Origin: Ceraceosorus guamensis
Lineage: Eukaryota > Basidiomycota > Exobasidiomycetes > Ceraceosorales > Ceraceosoraceae
NCBI RefSeq assembly: GCF_003144195.1
Contig: NW_020290003.1
Coordinates: forward strand, 421,700-485,699
Direction: 5' to 3'
DNA: 64,000 nt
The notes beneath the pieces were generated by a model. That model was not told the origin of the DNA and did no database searches. It worked only from the letters and a program-made list of their open reading frames with translations. Of the stretch, positions 1-11,398 are shown piece after piece. Position numbers and translations under genes: made by a program. The stretch's first letter is position 1; each line of letters starts with the position of its first letter.

Positions 1-122
1 GAGGATAACCGAGATATTGTGAGTGTTGAGTGTTGCTGGAATCTTGATTGGGAAGCGGTTATGTTGGTGTTCAGGCACGACTACCAGACTGACCTCGGCG
101 CTTGCTCCTTCGTGCAGCTACG

Positions 123-3100
123 ATGCACGAGCGCATCCCCGTCTTCCCATCTCAGCCGCTTCCTTTGAAGCCGCTCTCGACTGCTTTGCAGCGTCAGAGC
201 AAAGGCATGGAAGGTAGGTAGGGGTTCTCACGTTGATGAGAGCGCCAAAACGCCTCGACAATGTCTTGTGACGCCATGTATCCAGGCAATCAATCAATTT
301 CCGTTGTCTGACCCTCATCATTCCGCCTTTGCGCTGTCTTTGGCAGGCTACGCCGCAAGCTGGCAGCAAAGCGACGCGGAGCAGTCGATGCAGGCTCAGC
401 AGCAAGGCAAGATTGTGATGAATCCTCTTCTGGCTTTACAAAGGAGCTCCAGCGCTCTGCGCTTGAGCATCTTGACGACGAGAGCGCCGAGCATCGATCT
501 ATCATGAGTGCCGTTACCGACTCGAGTGATGGGACAAAGGCGTCTGGTGATCTCAACGATGCGGATCGCAAACAAGGCAGCGGTGGTGAAGTTCCTGTAG
601 ACCCAAAAGCGCGCCTTGAAGCCTTGCGCACGACATTTGGTGACAGCGGTATGGATGGCACAGAGGTCTTTGTGAGTGATTGCTGCGTGCTCGAAGTGGA
701 AGCGCCGGCGAGTTGCTGCTGATGCCTGTTCGTGTCCAATGATCTGCAGATCGCCAATTGCCCGGCCGTTTTGACCCGACGCGTGATGATCAAGGGCACG
801 CTCATCGTGACTACGCACCGCCTGTGCTTCATTGCGCATCTGACTTCGGAAGATGCAGCTGCTCCGACTGACCCTCATGCGGGTGCGACTCCACGTACCA
901 AATCGAACGTGATCAAGCGGGGACCTGCGACGCTGCACCGTCCTGGTCTGCATCGCAGATCCAAGGCTTGGTTCGAGCGTGAGCAGCGTGCCGCTGCCGT
1001 GGCGTGTGTTTACGCGCTAACACGTCCCCGCTCGTTTCATTGTGCAGTCACGGCGGATGCTCTCACCGCCTACTCCTCCTCCACTAGCTTGTACAATCCT
1101 CTGGGTTCAGCGCGGCTGGCGGAGATTGATGATCTGCTGCCGCATCATTGGGGTCGGCCAAATTGCGTCGACTTTCGCATCAAGGGACGTAGGATATTCC
1201 TCGAATTCGACACGGAGGAAGCTAGTCTCGCGTGGCATCGTGGTGAGTGACGGAGGGGGATGCCCAATTAGCAATCTGGGAGCTCAGACCATCCCGCGCG
1301 CACCGTAGAGATCGAGGCGGCATTGTGGCGCTTTAAGACGACTGCGGAAGAGATTCGAGTCTCGCTCCCTCTTTGCAGGATCTTGTCCATGACGCAAAGC
1401 ACCTACCTGGCATTTGCTGTTGCTTTGTGGCTCAACGTTCTTGATGATTCGAGGAACGAGGGCGAAAAGGATGCGAGCGCGACCATCGAGTTGAGCTTTG
1501 GAGTTACAAGAGGTCACGAAAGCTTCTTGAAGGAGCTCTACGACGCGCACGGCGCGGCAACGAGATGGCGTCAAGAGGTCGGCATAGATGCAGTTCTTCT
1601 GAAGAGCCCTTCGCCGATGCTGGACATCGAGGGACCTCAATCTAGGGAGGTGGACTTGACGCGCTCTGCATCGGGAAGCGACGGCAAGTCTTTGGCAGCC
1701 AGAATCACCCAGAGCTTTGGCCTAAGGTGCAAGCCCGACGAGCTGCGGCTTGTGAAAGCGGAAATCGTGAGTGCACAAGGAGTGTTGGCGTCATCTGCAA
1801 GATCTTTGAAAGCTCACTGTAAAGGCTTTCTTGGCCAGTTTCGCGCGGTGCCCATGCCCGGCACCATAGCTCTGAGTCCCGATCACTTCATCTTTTGGCG
1901 GACTCGTCTGGGACCCTTGCCAGACACAAGGCTGAAGGTCGGTGGTGGAGATGCGCCGCTCCGGGAGTCATGGCTCACACGTCTGCTTATCTTTGCAGAT
2001 TCCCTTGTCCGATCTCCAAGGCGTTGAAGCGGAACGATCCTTTCGTTGGCGGACCTTTGGGCTTCGAGTGCACATTCGCGGATACAGAGACGAGTGGTTC
2101 GATTTCAGCAGCCAAAAAGACCGCGATGCGATGCTGGAAGCCCTCAACGGTGTCATTGCCAAGCTGAAGCAGAAGGAGTTTGATCATCGCGATGATGCGA
2201 GCGTCAAGCGCGGCATCAGCAAAGTCTCGGATGCGACGCGGATGCTGACAGCGGAGCCAGAGCAGACGCTGTCGCTTACCAAGGAGCAGATGAAGTTTGT
2301 GAGCATCGTGCCCTGGTGCTCTAGCCTGGCTTTCACGAACCATCCCATTCTGATTTGCGTACTCTCTACGCTTCTCGCCCCAGCTGCCAAAGGTGGTCAA
2401 CGTCTCAGCGGACGTGGAGCACAACGTTCGTCGTCTTGGACGCCTGCGTATTGCGCTCATGACCATCGGTAGTCGGGGCGATGTGCAGCCTCTCATTGGA
2501 CTAGCTTTGGAGCTGAAAAAGCATGGGTAGGCGTTGTCCTGCAATCTTTCAGCTTCGCGGCGTGCGCGTGCTGACTCTGCCTGCTCTGCTGTGCCCAGCC
2601 ACGCGGTCTTTATCTGCTCTCATCCTGAATACCGCGACTGGGTGGAGGGCAAATTCGGCATCGAGTATAGAGGCATGGGTGGCGATCCAGCAGCTCTGAT
2701 GAAACTTTCCGTCGAGCACCGCATGTTCTCGCCCGGCTTTTTCAAAGAGAGTGTTGGCAAATTTAGGGGATGGCTCGACGAGCTCTTCCGTGAAGCGTTC
2801 GAAGCTGCGTATGATGCCGACGTGATCATGGAATCTCCGTCAACCTTTGCAGGCATACATGTCGCTGAAGCCACTGGCGCGGCCTACTTTAGAATGTGCA
2901 CCATGTGCTGGAACAAGACGGCCGCTTACCCGCAGGCGTTTAGCGTGCCTCCAGTGGATCTTGGTCCGGCTTACAATACCAGCAGCTACGTGTTGTTTGA
3001 TGCGATCTTGTGGCGAGCAATGGCGGGACAGGTCAATAGGTGGCGCAAGGTATGTCTCCGGAGCGCGCATTGGGACGCACTTTTCCAGCTGACATCTTCA

Positions 3101-4774
3101 CTGCTTCCTTTTCAAGCACATGCTCCATCTCGGACCCACCGATCTGACAAAGCTCGCCGCCGACACGATCCCAACGCTCTACAACTTCTCACCCAGCGTA
3201 GTGCCTCCGCCGTTGGACTGGGGTGACCGCATCTTGGTCTCGGGCTACTGGAACGTAGAGACCGCCACGGCGGAGAAGTGGGAGGCGCCAGAATCGATGA
3301 TCGCTTTCATGAAGGCTGCGCGCAGGGATGAGCGCAAGATAGCGTACATTGGTTTCGGCAGCATTGTCGTGCCGGATGCGCGAGCGGTTTCGAAGGCCAT
3401 CTACGAGGCCGTCGTTCGCGCTGGAGTGCGCGCCATCGTTAGCAAGGGGTGGAGCGAGCGAACCAGCGACGGCGAGAAGAAGGCTACAGAAGAGACCGAA
3501 GAGATTCCGGAGGAATGCTATGTCGTGCAGCAGGTGGGTTTAGGTTTCGATTCAGCATTCGTCAAGAGTCTTTGCTCACGCGATCGGCCGAACGCAGGTC
3601 CCGCATGACTGGTTGTTTCCCAGGATTGACATGGCATTTCATCATGGTGGCGCTGGCACGACCGGAGCGTCGCTTCGCGCTGGCTTGCCTACCTTGATCC
3701 ATCCCTTCTTTGGCGGTGAGTGGCGGTGCAACCCGTCACAAATATGGCACATCTGATCTGAGTTGCATTACACAATGCAGACCAATTCTTCTGGAGTCAA
3801 CGCGTGCACAAACTGGGAGCTGGTCTTCGTGTAGAGAATCTCAGCGCTAGCGATATTTCCGACGCCTTGGTCAAAGCTCAACATCGAATCATTGTTGAAA
3901 AGGCCCAAGCGGTCGGGGAGAGGATCCGCGTCGAGAATGGGCCTGCAGACGCCGTGAAATTTGTGAGTGCGCGCGGGCCGTCATTGTGTCTCTTGAAGCT
4001 GACACCCGCGCTTTCATGAAGATCTACCACAATCTGTCCATTGCGCAACGCAAACGCGTACCTCTGCGCGACAATCAGCCGAGGAGGCGAGTGAGCCTTC
4101 CAAATGTGGGCTTATCTAGCCTTCCCACGATCTCTATAGGATCCGGCTCGGCTAAAGTTGATGGGCACTTTGAAGGCATTTCGGAGCATGCAGAGGAGGA
4201 GGTCGAAATGGATGCGGGCGACGCTCATGGTCCGACTAACCAAATAGGAGGAGACTCGATACCGTTGACGGAAGAGCCCCTTGAAGAGGAGCTCGATACT
4301 CCAACGGCTGTAGGCGATCGACCCAAGCGTCAAGGCACGCTTGGGAGCTTGCATCTCCCTCGCGCATTGTCTGCGCCGTTCCATCTGCCTGGCAAGCGTC
4401 GCAGCAAAATTTCCTCCACACAAGTCGGTGCTCTACCCCTCGATCATTCCACGGCTCCGACGCTTCTCGAAGTCGGCACGCCAATCAGCCCCTCGCATGA
4501 GGAGTGGGAAGAAGAGGGTCAGGGAACGGCAGGTCATGCTGAAGAGGTGCGAAGGACGCACAAGACCGCAAAGGCCGAAGATGTCCGAAGACGAGAGCTG
4601 CTAGAAGAGCAATGGAAGAAAGATCTTGAAGAAATGGAAAAGGCTGAAGGGAACGACGATGCCACGGGTTGGAGCGTAGAACACAAAGATCGAGTCAAAC
4701 GATTGCTCCAAGCTGCCGAGGATGGTAGAGTCTTTTCGAACGGCGATCATCCAAGCAACGCAGTCAATACTTGA
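123..4774 (+). CDS. ATG26: Sterol 3-beta-glucosyltransferase, ATG26/UGT51 type (13 exons)
   Basis: Transfers glucose from UDP-glucose to the 3-hydroxyl of membrane sterols; homologues act in pexophagy in some fungi. Exons that close in frame: 123-217, 347-671, 750-978, 1048-1242, 1309-1766, 1839-1937, 1999-2298, 2384-2526, 2599-3049, 3117-3533, 3598-3715, 3781-3962, 4022-4774 (1,254 aa). The order is first GRAM segment (about residues 140-180), PH domain (from about 190), second GRAM (about 460-510), then a GT-B glycosyltransferase beginning near residue 585 with [11 protein letters not shown]. The nucleotide-sugar site [18 protein letters not shown] lies near residue 918. A charged, disordered tail of about 250 residues (from 4022) follows the catalytic domain. 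Family assignment is firm. The ATG at 123 is the least certain point: an upstream exon could lie outside the window, and ATG 504 is a later in-frame alternative. Confidence 0.9.
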
Positions 4775-5108
4775 AGCATAGACGTAGTGGAGAAGATCAT
4801 GTATACCGCCGCAATGAAAGATCGCTTGGTTGCCGTGCGGCTGTTGAATGCGTGCTGGTGGCAGTGTGTCTTCGAAGTAGAAGCCGAGTCTTTAGAGTTA
4901 CGCAGGACTAAGCTGTCTCAACCCTCAGTTCCTTTTGTAGTCTTTTAAGAACGGAGACAACAGAGAGGCGTGTGCTTTGCGACTTGTCAGATTGGGCCGA
5001 TGTGCCGAAAGTTAGACAGTCTACTGGGACGAGGTGTATTGCAGACATTCGCTCGCAGGTGTTAGGGCGGGAATAGGGTATATATATCTGTGACACATAC
5101 AGCGAACT
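4775..5108. other. Intergenic, 3' flank of the sterol glucosyltransferase gene
   Basis: No credible coding exon is visible. The stretch holds the 3' untranslated region of the upstream gene and a short TATATATA run near 5080, just before the truncated 5S copy. Confidence 0.5.
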
Positions 5109-5161
5109 ATCTACGGCCATACCACGGGAAAAGCACAGGATCCCGTCCGATCTCCTAAGTC
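5109..5161 (+). pseudogene. Truncated 5S rRNA copy (5' half only)
   Basis: It starts ATCTACGGCCATACCACGGG and continues through ATCCCGTCCGATCTCC, matching the first roughly 52 nt of a fungal 5S rRNA more closely than the full copy downstream does. After CTAAGT the similarity stops. The expected second half (box C region and the 3' strand of helix I) is replaced by a GC-rich repeat block. Without that half, helix I cannot form, so it is read as a 5S pseudogene. The intact copy lies about 315 bp downstream in the same orientation. Confidence 0.75.
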
Positions 5162-5202
5162 GAGGTCGGCGAGCGAAGCGAGCCGCACGGGACGTCTGGC
5201 GC

Positions 5203-5272
5203 ACTTGTGCGCCCGGCCAGCAGCGAGCAAAGCAAGCACTTGTGCGCCCGGCCAGCAGCGAGCAAAGCAAGC
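5203..5272. repeat. 35-bp perfect tandem duplication
   Basis: Two identical 35-bp units, 5203-5237 and 5238-5272, each beginning ACTTGTGCGCCCGGCCAGCA. A degenerate third copy begins near 5344. The flanking block CACGGGACGTCTG also occurs on both sides (near 5185 and 5275), so a larger unit of about 90 bp has been duplicated. The block sits between the truncated and the complete 5S sequences. Confidence 0.85.
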
Positions 5273-5476
5273 TGCACGGGACGTCTGCTTGGTGCGGGGA
5301 GCAATGCAAGCTGCACAGGGTGGTGGGTGTGAGGACCGTAGGGTCTGCAGGCAAACTTGTGCGCCCAGTCTTGGCGCAAGCAAGCTGCACAAGACTCACA
5401 ACTGTGTGTCTAAACCTGTGAAGGTACATCTTGAACACACATGCACATCATATACATCTCACATCCTCACACAGAC

Positions 5477-5594
5477 ATCTACGGCCACACCACAGGAAAA
5501 GTGCCTGGTCCCGTCTGATCCCAGAAGCGGAAACCCTGTAGGGTCTGGTCAGTAATGAGGTGGGGGACCACTCGTGAATCCCAGATGCCGTAGG
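5477..5594 (+). rRNA. 5S ribosomal RNA gene, somewhat diverged
   Basis: The 118-nt segment has the length and layout of eukaryotic 5S rRNA. The 5' end ATCTACGG pairs with the 3' end CCGTAGGT (one G-U pair) to form helix I. The fungal hallmarks GGTCCCGTCTGATC, CCTGTAGGGTCTGGT and GAGGTGGGGGACCAC are present in order, followed by GTGAATCCCAGATGCCGT. A weak T-rich terminator (TTCTTTATG) follows. The segment AGAAGCGGAAACC differs from the usual GAAGTTAAGCC, which lies in loop A/box A, so the copy may be poorly transcribed or a recent pseudogene. Dispersed 5S genes of this kind are common in fungi. Confidence 0.8.
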
Positions 5595-6575
5595 TTCTTT
5601 ATGTTCTGCGAGCGTTTCGAACCCAGTTCCCCGCATGCGTACGCCGCCGTCCCGTTCCAGCACGCCGCCGGCGAAATAATGTACAACGCTCATCTCTTCC
5701 AACTTGACGACTGGTACATTGTACTTCTGATTTTATTGCCAAGTTTAGAGCTGTAGAGCGTGGCTCTTGCAGGTACCCTGTCAGCTGGTCGCTCAGAATC
5801 TGAGCGAGCTTGCTGCTCGGCAAGCTTGACAACACAAAGTTGCTATGCCCGGGCTCAGCAAAGTGAGCAGTGTGCTGGCTCTGGGTGACGCCCGGCTGTG
5901 AGTGTTAGTAGATGGCAGTCGAGCGCCGTGATGGATTCTTTGCGAGCACTAAAGAGGAGCGATACGTGGCTTTACACGATGCGTTTGCAGATGAGTGAGG
6001 TGGAAGAGCCGAGCTAGAAATCAAGTCACTGATGAGCTATTTATCAATGGCGCGCACCGCGGATAGCTCCGCTTCTTTACCAGCTTGCGCAGCTACGCAC
6101 TCCATGGCCTCTTACGCCTTGCGCCTGCTCTGCGCAGCTGTCAGCTACACCTTTTTGCTATTATGTATGGCGCAGAGCGCCGTCGAAGGTGGAACTGGTC
6201 GATGCAAGTCTACGATTTCGCGCATCAGGTCGTGTGAGTAATGACCCTGCAAGCTGGAAAGCGCAGGGTAGCGAATGGAGGCTGTGAGCAACGCAGCACA
6301 CGCGCAACGCATCAAGTCGACATGAGCCATCTGGCTCTTCTAGACACGCTGCTACCCATGGACCACAGATAGCACCCCTCGCCGATCAAGGAGCCCAAAG
6401 CACTGTATGTCAATCAACGACTTCCAAACCCAGGAGTCGAGATGAGCGCCTCTCGATCGTGGCGTGTTGATGCATCGGATTGGAAGGGCGAGGCTGCAAC
6501 GAAATCTGCAGGAGGTGGACTATTTCACGTGCCAGGCTTTGACCCGCCAGACGAAGCATGAAGAAAGACGGTAAC
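5595..6575. other. Intergenic, no gene seen
   Basis: Only short, compositionally unconvincing open frames occur on either strand. No tRNA-like cloverleaf or conserved domain was recognised. Confidence 0.5.
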
Positions 6576-6707
6576 GGGAAGGACAGCTTGACGCTTGCAT
6601 GTCCCGGGGCAAACGCGGCGGGAAGGACAACTTGATGTTTGCGTGTCCTAGGGCAAACGCGGCGGGAAGGACAACTTGATGTTTGCGTGTCCCAGGGCAT
6701 ACGCGGC
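6576..6707. repeat. 44-bp minisatellite, three copies
   Basis: Units start at 6576, 6620 and 6664, each beginning GGGAAGGACA and ending close to ACGCGGC. Units 2 and 3 are nearly identical (they differ at CCTAGG/CCCAGG and one base near the end); unit 1 is more diverged. The array lies about 100 bp past the stop codon of the deaminase gene on the opposite strand, so it may fall in that gene's 3' untranslated region. Confidence 0.85.
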
Positions 6708-6808
6708 AGCGAATTCTATCGCCTGCTTGTGCAAGTCTGCCAGCCTGCTGCTCTATTGTCTAGCGTAAAGCGCACGCACCTGCGTGCTGCAGAGAGTGGA
6801 CATGCGGC

Positions 6809-8507
6809 TCACAGCCAAAGTTGGGACTGCATCTCCGCCCTTGTAATGTGGAAGCTGCTGGACCCGGCAACGAGGTCCGAGATTTTTGCACCCTCCCATC
6901 TGATCCAGCAAGGCGTGCTCAGTAAACATCACATTGCGCTCTCTGTCCACCAGGCATGCTACTCACCGGCCATCCTTCGTTGTCCAAAATGCTCGTTTGA
7001 TGCCCGCCCATCGACACCATTGTATGCACCTGTACACGCGTAACGTCAGCCGATTGCCCATTGCAGCCACGTGCAGCTCTCTCCAAGTTTTTGCTCACCT
7101 CCAGCAGGGTCTCGAATCGGCATAGTCGGAATCGACGCAAGCTTGGTCCTCATTGATGTGTGCAGAGCCGACAAACCTGGTGTTCACGGTTTCTGCCGCA
7201 TCTGAGCATGCGCCGCCTCGTCTTCTGTGCTCGCGCACGCGTCGCTTTCTTCTCAGCTCTGCCCTCGAAAAGGGCGACTCTTGCAAGCGCACGACGTAGA
7301 TGTCTGCTCCTCGCAGCCTTGTGCTGGGTGCCGAGCCAGTCGCAAAGGCAGCGTTTGGGATCTGAGCGGCAGGGCTAGCTGAGTGCCTCGGAGTGGGACC
7401 CGGAGAATGGCTCGGTTCATGTGCTGCGGCGCCAGCACAACAATCTTGCATCTCGATATGGTCTCTCAAGCTGACGCTGCAGCCCGCAAGCTTTCGCTCG
7501 TAGTGCTCGTGGTTTTGGTTTCGATTTTGGTTTGCCTTTCCATTTGAGTTTCCCTTTCTCTTCTTCAATCGGGATAGAGCGCGGTTTAAATCCCCACCTG
7601 TCCTGCGGGTCCACGGCGGTGCAGGAACGCGATTGGACTGCATCGACAGCTTGTGTTGCCTCGGATGACCTCGTAGGTTCTTGACCATCCACTTCCGACT
7701 TTGGCTTCAGCTTCGGCTTCGGCTTATGCTTCGGATTCAGCGAAGTGTTGCGAATGTCTTGTTGAGCATCCGAAGCTTCTGCATCGCTCGATGCGGAGCT
7801 GCCGGACCCGAAGGACTTCTGGCACTTCATCTGCTCCTTCCTTGCGAGAGACTTGAGCTTGAGGAGCTCCGCATCCTCTTGAGGAACTAAACTTTGAGCG
7901 TGTGCGGAGGTGCTGACAGTGTCAGCAAGCACGGCGAAGGTGCGCTGGAAACGCAAGGTCAGCGGTGCGCTGCCGAGCTGGGCAATTGAGCACAGTGCTT
8001 TGGTTAGTACAGAGACGATCAGAGCTGCAGCGCTTCGAATGGTCGGCTTGGATGGCTTTTCATGGGCCGCTCAATCTACTCCGGTTGTGGACCTCCGCGA
8101 CTCACCTTGACAGCAGGCGGCCTAGCGCCGCCCAAAGCGTTCGAAATAGCGCTCATTTCAGCATGCATGCTGAATGCCATTGCATTTTGCGATTTGCCAA
8201 GCTCGCTGACCGAGTTAGATGTGTTTGTTGGAGCATCTCCAGAGAAACGCGGTCTGGTAAGGTTGTGACCGCTAGACAGCACCTTTCCTCCCTTGAGTAT
8301 GACAGCTCCGTGTCTACGCCTAAGGCCACTACGAGCTGCTTCGGCAGTCGCGAGCTGCAGCACCTTGTTGATACGCCTCGAAGATATCATCTGCGCTGCA
8401 TGCGAAGAGATAGGTGACTCGTTGGTGAGACTTGGGCCAGTGCGAAGCACGGGTGCAGAGTCGATGCAAGAGGGCTGCGTGTGTGACAGCTTGGCGAATG
8501 CAGTCAT
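6809..8507 (-). CDS. Zinc-dependent cytidine/deoxycytidylate deaminase-like protein
   Basis: A cytidine deaminase fold protein; the substrate (free nucleoside, nucleotide or tRNA) cannot be told. Exons on the minus strand: 8507-8106, 7944-7670, 7602-7099, 7029-6967, 6854-6809 (429 aa, in frame). The first zinc motif is FSMHAEM with His115 and catalytic Glu117. The second is SRPCWRCIQWC with Cys392 and Cys395, split by the intron at 7098-7030. RLRGADIYVVRL, typical of this group, precedes the second motif. The roughly 275 residues between the two motifs include a Lys-Pro-rich low-complexity stretch (around 7700-7760), much longer than in ordinary cytidine deaminases. The 67-nt intron 7669-7603 has a weak donor and was placed because a frame change is needed there; a frameshift is the alternative. 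The last exon (ending in HITRAEMQSQLWL) is plausible but unconfirmed. Confidence 0.75.
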
Positions 8508-11398
8508 GTTGAGCGAGGGTCAAAGATGAGTTGGGGGGGTGGGGATGAAGATGCAGCAGATAATTAAGGATATTGCAAGCTTCTTGTTCAATTGAGATGC
8601 GTTCGCAGCGCTAGACGTGTTCGTGAGTGACTCGATGTGGGAATGATGGGGAAGCTGATGGTTGCGGAGCACTCAGGTCCCTGCATGCATACGTGGCTGA
8701 GATCATGGAGTAGCCGTACAGGGCATGAATTTGGCGCACGACTCAAATTGCCATACCAAGTGGGACGCGTTTTGGTGCAGCAAAACATGCCGTTGTCTCC
8801 GAATGTAATATGCACTCATCTTTGTATAGATTTTGCCGTCAAGCCTACACCACTTTTGAATCGGATGATCAAAATACGCTGATAGATAATCTTGACTTAC
8901 GACATGTGCTTTGAAGTCAGAGTGATGGCGGGTGAGTCAAGGGTGTCTCGCTCTTCAGTTCGACGCTGACTGTTGACGTTGAAAGCGCGACGATCCAAGA
9001 TCGAAGGTGATTGTATTCGGGATTTGGAAGCACTGAATTTTGAATTTGTATCAAGAATCATCCAAGAGTAGCCCATGCAACCCTGCTTGGCATCGAATCT
9101 TGAATGCCCATGCATGAGAGTCGTGGATGACAGCGAATGCACAACCGCCTGTAGCAGATCCCACCTCGGCGACAGGAGATGAGCTGTGCCGCTAGGTATG
9201 ATGAGAGAAAGACGCCGTGGCGTGACTCGGTGAGGACCTGCAGCAGCGTGCATCCTTCCTCGAGACTTGCAGAAGCGCACCCACATGCGGCTGCTGTGAG
9301 AGGGAGAGGCGGCAGTCACCAGTCGTGAGTGGATTTGATCGCCTTGGGTGCATGCATGCACGCAAATAGACATCAGCACTGCGTCCATTCATATGGACTC
9401 TCTCCGACGGCGCGGAGTGCTCAAAAGTACAGTCGTGTAGTAGTCAAGAGTGTAGTCTAGGGCAAGCTCTCCAGTGCTGCAAAGAATTTGAATGAAGGGC
9501 TGCGTGCTGGGATCGAGCTCGTGAGGAGCGCGTCAGCAAGAAGTCTCACGTTTCAAGCGCTCATGAATTTTTTTTTCATTTGATGGGAATCACCAATTTT
9601 GAATTTGAATGGTGGATGTGATTTTAACAAGCAAAATGTTGTCGTCAATTTTGAATGCATGTGTGCGCACAGCCACGGCGCAAGGTAGCAGAAACAAACA
9701 TTCGCACGAGCGCGGATTCAGAGAAAGCTTAATCTTGTTGTATAGGTTCGCAATCTCGTGTCTCCGCCATTATTGTGTTAATTCAAGAGCTCAGGACTCT
9801 TGACTGCATTATACACTTGACAAACGATGGTCAACGCGTGATTCAAATTGAATTGTGTACACATGAGTGTACGGTAGAAGAGAAGATGAGGCACACGGGC
9901 AGAACTCGGCAGGTGCCAGGTCGTCGGCGCCCGATGGGAGGGAGAGAGGCTTGAGGCGTGTGTTCTCGCGGTGCTGCTATATATATGCTGCTGCATGCAT
10001 GCATGGTAATAATTGAATGCCATGCTGCGTATAGGTACCGTATACACATAGCACATACAGTACAGTCAAAAAGTACACGGCGGACAGTCGCAGTCTGCGC
10101 GGCAGCAGCCGCTGCATGGCTTAATTGGTACTCGCGATGACAGCTCATCTCTCTTACTCTCTAGCTCTGCCAAGCTAAAGGTCGACGACGATGCGCATGC
10201 ATGCAGACCGCGCTTTGATCAGGTGCATCGCGCACTCGGTGATGTGATGTGCTGCGCTTTATACACCGCATATACGGTACTGTATACCTACCTGACTCGT
10301 GACTCACACTGTGCTGCTACCGCACACGCTGATTCTGTAGCCGCTGATGACTGAGTGAGCCATGCAGTCGCGCTTCAGCGATCGGAAAACGCAAATCTCG
10401 CGGCTGGCAAGTCGTGAGCGCACGCACGCTCATTCGCGATTCTGTTCAGGAGGATCCCTCTCGCTGGCGCGCCTGTTCACTTCAGCTTCTGCCTTCCACA
10501 CATCACGTCACTTCATCTCTCGCATACTCAGGTCACGCAACGTTACGCACAGGATTCTCGATTGAGGTGTCTCGACGTTGACTTGGGATTTCGGTCGGAT
10601 AATCTACGCCTCCTCATCAAAGCTGCTGCTCTCACAGTCATCCGAAGCCTTTCCCATTGTCACAGGCGTGTCTCGTCAATCGAAACACCTACCTTTCCGT
10701 TTGCCTTTCGTCCGCGTCACAGAAACGCCGTTGGACCGCGAGCACCTGTCGCCCAGATTCCCGTCCTGCCTCCATCCTTGCTGCTCCGTCCCCGTCATCC
10801 TTTCCAGACACATCGCCTGTTCAGCCAGCTTCATCGTCGCCTAAGGAGCATCCCATCCTGCAGATCCCGGCAAACGGAAGAGCTCTACCGCCCCTCGTCA
10901 CTCTCAGCTGCGCAATCTGTACCCTCGCGCCAGAAAATCTTCTTTTCATCTCCGCACGGTGTCGCTCAAAGTCTCTCCCTTGGCACGGCATCGCCTTCAC
11001 CACTCTTACCGAAGCTTTACCGCAGGGTTGTGCCGATGTCAGAGCTGCTAGTCGCTTGCTTCGCACTCACTTCGTAACATCTACCCGAGCGCCAAAGCAC
11101 ACCGGCGGCTAGCGTCGTCGTTGCGCTCGCTTCGGTCACTTTGTTGCTCGATCCGAGGCGAATTTAGGTGTGGCGCTAGGCATTCACGGAGCCGCAAGTC
11201 ACCGTCTTGAATTGGATTGGCTGCATACAGTGGATTTCACACTACTTCGCTTGGTCTGGGCTGCAATTAGTGCAGCCCGCTCGAGGAGCACTTCGTCAGA
11301 GATCTTGGTCAAGTGTATCAGATTGCGTGCCCCTCTGCTCTAGTTAGTCCTCCTCTGGCTTTGCATCGTCCAGCTCACCGCAACTGCAAAGCGCAAGT
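8508..11398. other. Long intergenic stretch and 5' leader of the RRM gene
   Basis: About 2.9 kb with no recognisable gene. It holds several TGCATGCA palindromes (near 9350, 9992 and 10196), one ACTCACGAC-type 9-mer (9322-9330), AT-rich tracts around 9570-9660 and, from about 10560 to 11110, a pyrimidine-rich tract open in more than one frame. That tract probably represents the promoter and long 5' untranslated leader of the two-RRM gene starting at 11399. Confidence 0.5.

Noticed and set aside
5600-5660. tRNA T-arm-like string (GGTTCGAAACGC on the minus strand)
   Set aside because: The stem flanking the loop does not pair and no anticodon or D arm of the right spacing is present.
10562-11112. 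Overlapping open frames upstream of the RRM gene
   Set aside because: More than one frame is open because the strand is pyrimidine-rich; no conserved motif. Better read as a 5' leader.
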